Source: Antedon mediterranea
Taxonomy: Eukaryota; Echinodermata; Crinoidea; Comatulida; Antedonidae
Assembly: GCF_964355755.1 (NCBI RefSeq)
Contig: NC_092678.1
Coordinates: 1,759,922 to 1,823,921 of the forward strand
Reading direction: 5' to 3'
DNA: 64,000 nucleotides
Shown: piece after piece, positions 35,201-47,200 of the stretch
Layout: the number at the start of each line of letters is the position of its first letter
Position numbering within the stretch: position 1 is the first letter of the stretch
Notes under the pieces: model-generated
Databases searched by the model: none
Told to the model about the DNA's origin: nothing
Seen by the model: only the letters and a program-made list of their open reading frames with translations
Translations under genes and position numbers: made by a program

Positions 35201-38200
35201 CTATCCATACCTTTTTCTATCCATACCTTTTTCTATCCATACCTTTTTCTATCCATACCTTTTTCTATCCATACCTTTTTCTATCCATACCTTTTTCTAT
35301 CCATACCTTTTTCTATCCATACCTTTTTCTATCCTCTGTATCTATAATTTCCCCTTCATCTAATTATTCTTGTGGTATAATTTTATTTATCTATTTTTTC
35401 ATCCATTTATTTAACCTTTGATTACCTTTTTTTCCTTCCATTGTTTTTGTATTTGTTAATATTTGCATTAATCCAATTTCCCTTTCTCAAATATTTTTTC
35501 CATTTATATATTTTTTCCATTCATTCCATTATCTTTCTATCCATTTCACCCATATCTTCTTGTACTGTGTAGCGCACCATACACAGTACGATTATCTAAA
35601 TTCAATAGATTTATATAATTCATTGTTTTATTTTACCCTTCATTTACCTCAGTTGACCCTTGTGCATCGCTCCTTTGTCCATCTGGTAGTATTTGTGTTC
35701 AATTCGGTTTGGAAGCTTCGTGTTACAATGGTGAGGTGATACTCTGAATTAAGTTTGACTGAACAACAATGTAAATTAAAGTTTAGGATTGATAGAGGTC
35801 TCAAATTATCGACTTTAGAAATTGTAATTAATTGGAAATAAGTAAGCTTGTTTTTAAAAAATAATTATATTAATATAAATTTTCTAGCTATTGTTTTTTT
35901 TTTTACATTGTTACTTATATATAGTATTTATATATAGAGAGCCACCAATACAATGACTATTTTGATATTTTAGATTCCATGTCTAGGTATGATATGCCAA
36001 CTGTGCCAAAATGTTTTTCGTTTTTTAAATGTTAAGCCAAATCGTCATCTAGAACCTAGACTAGAAATGTTTATATACCTTCTTAATCTTAATATAATAA
36101 CTTTCTTTTTTTTATGCTGCACATTTACGACATGTCAAAGGTCAACCATGTAGTCCCAATCCATGTCTTAACGGAGGAGTTTGTACTCCATCTGGTAACA
36201 GATACAGATACAGATACAGATACAGATAACTTTTATTGTCCAAATAAACTGGAAATTGCATTTGCTCACTTATCACATAAAAATATCGTATAAAAATATC
36301 GTATAAAAATAAAGTATAAAATGCAGAATAACAATATAAAAATACACAATGATTAAAAAAGTACATCATAAAATTACAGCTCAAAAATATTTAAGTTAAA
36401 AATACAGATCATTACAAAACGGTTTAAAAAGTGTCTTATATTTCATTATTAATTATTATATTATATTATTTATTATTGTTATCAAAATTATTGTAGTTAC
36501 CTCTTAAAGTCATCGTTAAATTTTTTAATCCCAGCTGGGAGAAACGAATTTGAGTATCGACCCGTCCGCGCCAACACCGGCCTCAGTCTACCACTTCTAC
36601 CAATGTGGCAGCGAAGAAGATCCGAATGAAGGGGGTGGCTTTCCTCCTCCATGACCGCCTGTAAACCATTTTTCAATCGTTCTCCGTAGTGACAATCGTA
36701 GACTGAGTCCGCTGTCAGCGCCGACGAGCCAATCACTCTTAATGCCCTTTCTAACACTTTACATATGCGGCCCTTATCTCCTTTGTTTATGTTCCCACCC
36801 CAGCCTAATAGGCAATAATCCCAGATTGAAAAAATAACAGATGAATAAAACATAGTAAGTATCTCTTCCCTTACCCTAAAAACGTTCATTTTCCTCAAAC
36901 AGTACAGTCTAGTATTTAATTTTTTAATTAGTTGATCTACATGCTCTCCCCATGATAAATTATTGTCATACGTTACCCCAAGATACTTATATGTTTTAAC
37001 GATTTCTACCTCATGTCCTTTAATCTGGACAGGCTCAATTTCCCTTCTTTTTTTACGGCGGAAATCTATTCGCATTTCTTTGGTTTTTGCTACATTAAGT
37101 TCCAGGAAATTTTCATCACAGTATTTCGTAAACCTAACTATTTCAGATTTGAAATTTGTATCGTCATCCTCTTTTATTAAACCTATCATAGCAGAATCAT
37201 CTGCAAATTTAATTACTGGACAGTCCGGGAATCTAGGTTGGAAATCTGACGTATACAATGTGAACAAAAACGGTGCAAGTACAGTACCTTGTGGTGCTCC
37301 CGTATTTGTCCGAATAATGTCCGATCTGACATTTTGATTTAGCCTAACAAACTGGAGACGTCCAACGAGGAAGTTAAAAACGAACGAAATTAGTAAATTG
37401 GGGATATTCATGCCGAACAACTTATTAATTAAAATGTGTGGTTGGATGGTATTAAAAGCTGAACTAAAGTCGAAGTACATAATCCTAACAGACGGGGATG
37501 TTCTCCAATTGTCAAGATGGGCATACATTTTTTCATTTTTGTATATTAATGCGTCTTCAGTGTTCCTGTTTCTCCGATAAGCGAACTGATGTGGGTCCAA
37601 AAAATCTGCAACTAATGGTTTCAGGCTTTTTAGAACAATCTTTTCACAGACTTTCATTGGAACGGATGTTAGCGCAACAGGTCTAAGATCGTTATAACAC
37701 TGTATATTTTGTCGTTTAGGGATTGGGATGATGCATGACGTTTTCCAGGATTCTGGCAAGGTTTGTGTTTCAAAAATCAAGTTAAAAATATATACAAAAA
37801 TATCTGCCAATTGGGTTGCGCATAATTTAAGAACTTTGGGTAGAATTTGGTCTGGTCCAGCTGATTTGGATGCTTTCAGACCTTTAAAGTGGCTGGTAAC
37901 TTCATCCGCATTTGTCTTAAGGTCAAAACCACTTTCATCTGGTAAGGCCAACCTACTTTTGATTAAGATCTGTTCATCAGAAAAATTATAGCGATCGAAC
38001 CTATTAAAAAAAGTATTTATTTCATTAGCATATTGTTTAGTCAAATTTGACACAATTCCACTTCCTTGTGGCGATTTTGCATATCCGCTCATTTGCCTCA
38101 TTCCCCTCCAAACCTTACTCATATCATTACCTACAAAATGTTCTTCTATTTCACGTTTGTACTTTAGTTTACTTTTACGTATTACTCGTTTAAGTTCCTT

Positions 38201-41200
38201 TTGGATTTTATTTAGTTCATTTACATCACCTCGATCGAAGGCCTGTCTCTTTTTCTTAATAACATCTGTCACCTCCCTATTTATCCATGGTTTACGGTTT
38301 CCGTAGATTTTTACTTTCCTTTTTGGTATTACATTTTTAGTACAAAAGTTAATATATGCACTGACCGCTTCCGTTACCTCGTCTGACCCGTTTGAATTTT
38401 CCGTAAAAACACTCCAGTCCGTAGTTTCAAATTCGCATTTCAGCTGTTCTATTGCATCTTGAGTCCACTTCTTTACAGTAATTACCCTGGGTTTCTGCCG
38501 TTGTACTAATGGACGATACTTGGGTTGTAGTATAATTAAATTATGGTCAGATTTACCAAGTTTCGGCAATTTTCTTGCTAAATATGCGTGTTTTACGTTT
38601 GAATAGCATACGTCAAGGGTAACAGATTCCCGCGTGCTGCACTTCACATGTTGGTAATAGTAAACGCTACTCTTTTTTAGGGTACAATGATTAAAGTCTC
38701 CATTTATTACAATATATGCGTCAGGGGAAGCCGTTTCAATTACTCTTATAATTGTGATTGTGCTGTGAACTATGAGGGAAATAATTGTGAGAATTGTAAG
38801 TTTAATTCATTGTACATATAATCAACTCATCACTGTTCTTCATCACCATGCATATAATCACTTTATGGTACTTGACCTCATTGTCATTGGTGACCTCATT
38901 GTCATTGGTGACCTTGTTGTCATTGGTGACCTTTTTGTCATTAGCATCATCATTGTTACTGTCACCTTTGCCATCTATCTATATAAAAGGCAAACAAAAC
39001 AATTATGTCACCACTTTTATGATGGACTGTATTGTCATTCATCACCTCATTTTTATTTGTGACCTCATTTTCATTCTTGACCTCATTGTCATTATCATTG
39101 TCATCATCATTAGGCCTACTGTAACCTCTAACACATAAAGAATACATTATCCGTATTACATGTATTTTGAAAATCCTACATACTCCATATTATTACTATC
39201 CCTAGTTCTTCAGCCTACTTCAGACTGCAACCCAAATCCATGTCAAAATGGTGAATGCATTGAGGTATTGCAACCTGGTAGTGAAGATGTCTTACTAGGG
39301 TTCGTCTGCCAATGTGTTTCTAACTGGATAGGCACCTATTGTAACATAACAGGTAGTAGTGTTATGCATGAAGCGTTTTAAATTCAAAGTTTCTCTTTCT
39401 ATTGATACAATTTTGGGGATTATGTAATACTTTGAATTTGTATGGAATATTGTATTTGGTTTTTATTTCTATTATTGAGTTCAGTCTGTCAATTTGCTTA
39501 ACATTTTCCAGGTTTTTGTTGCTATGTCGGTACTTTAACTTTTTGAAATTTAGAAAATGTTTTTTATTCAAAATATAAAGTTAACACTTTTTTAAACATG
39601 ATTTTTTTTTCTAATTCAGTTTTGTAGTTTTGTTTCTCTTTTTCTCTCGATTATTTGTAATCTAGGAATTGTTAATACATTCAATTCTTTTTCCTGGGCC
39701 TAAACTCTCTAGTTTGCTGAAGAAAATTTCAATAAAATTAATTAATTTGTGACCTTTTGGTGCATAAAGCGTTTCAATAGACTAGAATACTCTTTTCTTC
39801 TTACCTATCCCAATAATATTGTGTTTTGTTTCAAGGTTAAGCCCACTGGGTTGTCTTTACCTTTTCACAGTATTTTATTTTCAAATAGAGAAGTGGTTTG
39901 CATTAAAAACATGTTTGTATATTTACACAATATCAATTCCCACAGTATTATTTTAAAACAAGCAGTTGTGTACTGCATTTTATTTGTCATACATAGCTTG
40001 TACAAATATTTATATAGTTCTTGAATAAACACAGTGTAAAAAGGGTGTTTAAGGTTGAGTGCAGTCTTGCGAATATACAGTGAATCTAAAATAATTCATC
40101 GTTGCATCCATATTTACCTTTAAGTTTAATGACAAATAAAGTTTTTTCAAAATGAATGGAAAGATGCACAACTAAAGCATTTTTTTTTCATGTTTGTCAT
40201 AATGATCTTACAATTAATGAACTATTATATTTCAACTTTTCATTCATATTGACATAGTGACAATCTAGATAAGAAACTTTTTTTTTTAATTTTGGCAGGG
40301 GAAAAAAAAATCTTCACAGATTTTGTACTTTTTTTATTTTATTTATTTACAATCAGTACTTTGTTGTGTATTTTTAAAATATGATTTTATATTGGCTTTT
40401 TCAGATTATTTTAATGATTTTCATGATATTTCAATATTTATTACTAAACATGTTATTTCTTTATCATTTGATAATAGGCCTACACCATGATGTAGAAATT
40501 GGAGGTGTTTTACAGTACAACCACTATTAAGTGGCCACCTTTAGGACCCAACAAGGGGTGTCACTTCTAGGTATTTCCAGGAAACGTCTAGGTATTTCCA
40601 GGAAACGTCTAGGTATTTCCAGGAAAGGTCTAGATATTTCCAGGAAACGTCTAGGTATTTCCAGGAAAGGTCTAGGTATTTCCAGGAAAGGTCTAGGTAT
40701 TTCCAGGAAACGTCTAGGTATTTCCAGGAAACGTCTAGGTATTCCCAGGAAACGTCTAGGTATTTCCAGGAAACGTCTAGGTATTTCCAGGAAACGTCTA
40801 GGTATTTCCAGGAAACGTCTAGGTATTTCTCTGAATATGTGTGTCCATATTCTACTGTAACTTTATAAACTAAACTAAACTTATTTTTGTAATTTTTTAT
40901 ATAGCACCGTGTGTGAGTGGTCCGTGTCTAAATGGTGGTGTCTGTCAAAACCAATATTCTGGTACCAATGCTTATTATACCTGCGGATGTACTGGCAGTT
41001 TCACAGGAGACAACTGCGGAACTTCTAGTAAGATATCTTATGTTTTGTTTTGTTCTTGTCTACTGTAAAAATAAATTGTTTTGTCTACAAAATGGAGAAT
41101 TTTTTTAATCACTGAATGTTACACAAAATGCGTTTTTTTTTTTTATATTTTAGCCACTCCATGCAACAGTTCCCCTTGTCTAAATGGCGGTACATGCTCT

Positions 41201-44200
41201 ACAGATTCCGGCTCCTTTTCTTGTACATGCGCTAGTGGCTTTGGAGGAACAACTTGCAGTACACGTAAGAGATCACAATTATTCTACTGCAGTTACTGCA
41301 GTAACTCCCATTTTGTTTTAACCTTTTTTATGCAATTATAATATTGTGAGCTTTTTTGGGTAATCATACACACTTTTATACTGCCTCATTTTTTAATTGA
41401 AAGAAACTAAAATCATACAGAAAAAAAAAATTGATATATGATGGATCATCACGGAAATACAAAAATAGAAATTTGCAAACAAAACTACACGAAATTGAAA
41501 TTATTACCTGTATTTAGTCATCTGATAACATCATTTGTTATTGTTCATAATTTGTTTTGAATGCCAAAAAATAATGAAACATCAATAATTAATTAAATGA
41601 TTAATATATGTTTTTCCTACACTGTCCTAGCCTTTGATTTGTTTTATAGCTCTTTTGTTATTTGCAGTGTTTAATTATGTGTTTTACACAGATATATATA
41701 TCTATATATATATAATATTCTTGTTTTATTTTATATATAGCCAATCCTTGTAACAGTTTCCCCTGTCTGAATGGAGGTACATGCGGTACAAATGTTCTAT
41801 ACACAGCTTACAGTTGTAATTGTGCCAGTGGATATATAGGAGCTACATGCAATACACGTAAATTTTCAGACAGTTTATTAATACGCCGTTAACAACGCAT
41901 TGTATTTCTACAGTCTGTTCAGTATCAATCTATTGCGTAATGTTTCACTATAAAATATTTTGTTTATTTGTTATAGTATTTGTTCCTCTTTTCCTTGTTT
42001 GATTTGTGTGTTACAAATTGTTTTATTTCATATTTAGCTAATCCTTGTAATAGTTCTCCTTGTCTGAATGGAGGTACATGTTCTACAAATTCCCAATACA
42101 CTTTCTACAGTTGTACATGTGCTACAGGATATACAGGGACTACATGCAGCACACGTAATGTTCTACTTTTAATCTTTTGTCTATTTGTAAAAAAAAACAC
42201 ACTTTTGTCTCTTTCTAAATCTTTTAGAATGTTTACACACAATCTTCACTTACCTCTACTGTAGCACTTTTTTTCAAATTTTAAATGTTTGCATACAGGC
42301 AGTAGAACCTCTATTTAAAGGACACCTGTAGGACAACAAACTGTTTATTTTATAGGGGTGTCCCCTGAATAGAGGTTAGCTAAAATGTTAAAACAAGGCC
42401 TTTTGTTCATTTAACAAGAATTCCCCTCAATAGGGATGTCACTTATATTCTCTTATTTACTCTTTTTGTTATATGTTTTGCTCTATTTTTTGTATTTAGC
42501 CAATCCTTGTAATAGTTCTCCTTGTCTGAATGGAGGTACATGTTCTACAAATTCTCAATACACTTTATACAGTTGTACATGTGCTACGGGATATACAGGG
42601 ACTACATGCAATACACGTAAATATCCATTCAGTTTGTTTAATACTCCGTACCTTGTACTTGTGTCCATGTTTAGAAATCAAAACATGATTCCATCATTTT
42701 TTAAACCTAAACACTTTAAAATCTATTCTGTTTTTATGAAACCTTTTGCCTAAAACTTGTATACTGTTTCTTTTAATGTTTAAATGTGACATCTTCACTT
42801 ACTCACTTCCAACTTTTAAAATATTAAACAGAATTGTTTTATTTTGCCTTTTTAAAGAGCAACCTACCTTTATTGTATTTTTTCAATCTGAAGTTCTGAC
42901 TATAATATCATATACTAGTTTGACAAAAAAAGTTTGATGTATCCAAATATGGTAGTGATATGAAATCATCGTGTCCATATATGAGCACATCATATTTTTT
43001 TGTCTCATAAAGTTTGGTAGTGTAGAAGAAATATTTAGTTTGAATTACTAATGTTATTGCTATAATTATTTAATCAAGGAATACAATATACTTTTTTATC
43101 ATTCAAGTCAATATATCTATAAAGCTTGGTTCCCTCGTGGACATACGGTAGATACAACACAAGTGAGTTGACCAATCGTGAGCGGCAGTTTAGATTATCC
43201 ATCGCATCATGATTGGTCAAATTTCTTATGATAATTTGTGAGTATTAACAGGCATTTTATTGGTCTATTTTATATTTTAGCGAGTCCATGTAACAGTTCT
43301 CCATGTGAAAATGGAGGTACGTGTACAACAGATTCAGGATTTACTTCTTACAGTTGCACGTGCGCCGGTGGATTTTCAGGAGCTAGATGCATGACAGGTA
43401 ATTTACCCACCTTGTTTGTTCAATGCTTTCGTCTGTATATAGTTTATGTATATGTTTCTTTAAAATCTAACTGTAAATAGATTTTTTGCACTAATAGACC
43501 CTTCTCCCCTTAAATTAAAAATTTCACAATTTTAGGTCCTGGACCCCTATTTCAAAAACCTGGGTCCATCACTTCCTGGCAGAACTTTCATAGTTTCTTC
43601 AACTATAAAAGTAAATATATTACACATTGCAATTTCTGCTATAAAGCGTGGGTACAGTATGTTTGTGTCCTTAGACTAAATATTATTAAATCTATCTATA
43701 CAAAAACATAAATGACAACTTTAAAAAGATTTTAGTTCACTTGTTTGTTGAATGCATCAATGCCCAATGTCATGGTATATAACCATACTATTGGGTCACT
43801 CTATTCTAGTTTTTATTCACCTACACTCATTGAAATAGCAATGGAATGTTATTATTGTAAACTTTGGTATTTTACTTTATACACTTTGTTTATCCAAATA
43901 TTTATAATATGTTTAATATGGAGTTAACAAAGCTATTTTCTTTTATATAAACCAAGAAATTCATTTTGTGAATTTGATTATTGTTTTGAGAGAGTCGATG
44001 TTTAAGTTTATAGAATAATATTGAACGATGGGTGTGGTTGACACCACACACTGCTTATGAGAACCAGGCAATCGATTTTTCATGGGTTAGAGGGTTACAG
44101 TGACAGTCGAAACTTCCAAATAAGGATAAGCTTTGCGCCGTTCTGAACATCTTTATGTCTTTCATATTTATAATTTAACATTGCTAATTATAGCGTTGTA

Positions 44201-47200
44201 CACTAATACGCCATGACGCCGTTAACATAGCCTTACTAACTCTACTGTATTGCCTTCATTTAGCCATAACATGATGTGCAAGTAAAATTAACATACTAAC
44301 TCTACTAACACCTGTATTGCTTTGTTTAGCCTTACCATGCACAAGTAACCCTTGTCTTAATGGAGGAATATGCATGCAGGATGCTGGTTTCACGTTCTAT
44401 TCCTGCCTCTGTGAGACTGCTTATTTTGGAAGCCAATGCGAATTTTGTACGTTTATCTTTTTGTGTCTTCTATTCAACACTAAATTTAACAAATAAATTT
44501 TAAATCTGTTTAAATTCTTAGAATGTGTAAATAAACTTGAGCTCATAATGGAATCAAATTGTCATTTTTCTTTCAGTTGTGTCTAAACACTTTTAATTAA
44601 AATTTAAACTATAATTGATATTTTAATTAATAGACAAAATTGATAAAAACAAAAAAAAATATATTTCCTTTATTGCCCTTTACATGACGAATTCATTTTA
44701 TAACAATTTTTATATTATTATGAAAAATCTTTAATAAAAATTAATTGTAGAAAATAGTAAATTGTCTTTTGAAATTATTTTCTTTCATTACAATAATACA
44801 ATTTTTTTATTAGACATTTTGGATCAAAAGTTTCCAGTTTTAGGAAAGTTAACATAATAATTTTTCTTTGTGCTATCGCATTAACGGCTCAACGCTAACA
44901 ACAAAACGCTTTTCTATTTCTCCTTTTAGCCGATCCTTGCTCTAGCACGCCGTGTCAGAATAATGGAGTTTGTGTAAAAACAATCACCGAAACTATCTTC
45001 ACTTGCATATGCCCTGGTAGTTACTTTGGGGACATGTGCGAATATTGTAGGTTTTTAAGATCTAGTGGCTGTATTTTTTTTCTTCTTTTACTTATTAATC
45101 TTTCATTTTGAATAGCATGCACTGTTTTTATTCACCTTCCATAATAATGTATGTATTGATAATTGTATGTATGGATATATGTAGATTTATTACATTGCGC
45201 TGATGAAGGTTTGCCCGAAAGCTCTGCAAATGTTTCTGGGTGTTCACTTTTACTTACTTTTTTTTTTACTTGATTTAGCTTTTTGCTTATTGTCACAAAC
45301 TCCTCTCACGTATGTTTCCGAGCGGTTAAAAATACTTTAGGAACTCCCTTGTGACATAAAAGTATACACACAAAATCCACAAAGTTGTAAAATAACTCAA
45401 AACAAAGCTTTAATTTCAATCAACTTCAACTTTTAACAATCCAGTAAGCACTTTAAACAACAGCTTCACAATGACTTTACAATATAACATCCAACCTCTA
45501 ATCCAACTTCTTCAAAATAAATGCTTCAATCAAAAATCCTTCTCCCTCTTACAATTGTCATACTTCCCCTTATATACAATATGTTCATAACCTTCTAGAT
45601 CATTCCTTATACTTCTCATTATTACATGATTACAGTTTCTATTATAGCACTTCTGGAATGTTCCTGATTGATCTTATTAATTATACATGGTTTCTTAAAT
45701 CAAAAAATCTTATTCTAGAATGTTCATGTAAATACTATGTTACTCTATATGTTAGCTGGGAATGGTAATTTATTACACTTATTTTATTTTGTATCTCCAT
45801 AAAGATCCAGCCACTGATACCAACAGCATTGTAATTTTTTTTTCTCCGTAATTTGCCTTTGGATTTACATTTATATATGTTGGTTATATCTTGTATCGTT
45901 TCATTTACAATTATTTAATTTAATTGATTTCAAGGAGTCAACTGAAATATTACAACACATAATCTTGTTAACGTTCGTTTTTAAATCAATCTAATTTAAA
46001 TTTTTTAGTTTTAATTTATATTGGATATCATTGTTTTGTTTATTACTGTACCTTATATGTATGTTATTGTTTTTTAATTTCTTTTATATGGTTTACCAAG
46101 CTTTCGATTTTTTATTCATATTACTTTATGTTTACTTAAAATAATAGAGTTGGTTAGTATAAAAAAAATAAACGCATTCTGCATTGCCTGGAATGTATTA
46201 AAAAAATGTATAAAAGATTATTTCTTTATGAAGGTCATAACATATGTAATAAAACCTGACAAGATTTGGAATACCATCCAAGTGGATTTTCAGCTACTTT
46301 AGATAAAAAGTTGTAATAGTTAGTAGGCCACTCACAACCACACCACTTGTAGTAGTTAGTAGGCCTGTCACAACCACACCACTTGTAGTAGTTAGTAGGC
46401 CTGTCACAACCACACCACTTGTAGTAGTTAGTAGGCCTGTCACAACCACACCACTTGTAGTAGTTAGTAGGCCTGTCACAACCACACCACTTGTAGTAGT
46501 TAGTAGGCCTGTCACAACCACACCACTTGTAGTAGTTAGTAGGCCTGTCACAACCACACCACTTTATGTAAATGTTTATAGAATAAGTGTGTTATACCTT
46601 TCTAAAGCTCTGTCTACACTATCATCAAACTTTATGTGACAAAATAATGTGATGCGCCCATATATGGACATGATGATGGCATATCGCTACCATATTTGGC
46701 CATATCACTACCCTATTTGTGCACATCACACTTTTTTTGGTGAAATTAGCTTGATTCTGTAGACAGAGCTTTATTAGTAGTATATGGTATGCTGTAATAA
46801 CTATATCTTATTAACTTTATCACAGGGAATCCATGTTTTAATGTTGATTGTCAGAATGGTGGTACTTGCAGTATTTCTTCGGTTGATTCCAGTGCATATA
46901 TCTGTACATGTACAGATAATTATGCTGGCGACCACTGTGAACAAAGTAAAGTATTGTTTATTTCTTACGAATACACCAAGACTTATTTCTAGTGTGTTCG
47001 GCAGCTTACATCTTCAGACAATCCTTTACTTATGAGCTATGTTGCACACAGGCACAATGGTCTCATTTGATCCTTTACTTATGAGCTATGTTGCACACAG
47101 GCACAATGGTCTCATTTGATCCTTTACTTATGAGCTATGTTGCACACAGGCACAATGGTCTCATTTGATCCTTTACTTATGAGCTATGTTGCACACAGGC

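Larger units (their letters stand above)
36141..38795 (+). pseudogene. Exon 15: EGF exon split by a LINE insertion
   Basis: The left part (36141 to about 36197) encodes [18 protein letters not shown]. The right part (about 38735-38795) encodes [20 protein letters not shown] and ends in T|GTAAGT, phase 1. Together they make one six-Cys EGF repeat of normal size; between them lies 2.5 kb of antisense LINE. Read through, the left part meets a stop within the (cagata)n tail. The site 'ccatctg|gtaaca' just before the tail is a possible phase-1 donor that would keep the frame with half an EGF. Confidence 0.85.

Noticed and set aside
34898-35347. 149-codon ORF ([15 protein letters not shown] repeats)
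   Set aside because: Purely the 16-bp minisatellite, in an intron.
36142-36384. 80-codon minus-strand ORF near the LINE tail
   Set aside because: Spans the (TATCTG)n tail and 3' UTR; low complexity.
40531-40860. 109-codon ORF (GISRKRL repeats)
   Set aside because: 21-bp minisatellite, divisible by 3 so it stays open; intronic.
46294-46557. 87-codon minus-strand ORF ([12 protein letters not shown] repeats)
   Set aside because: 36-bp minisatellite artefact.
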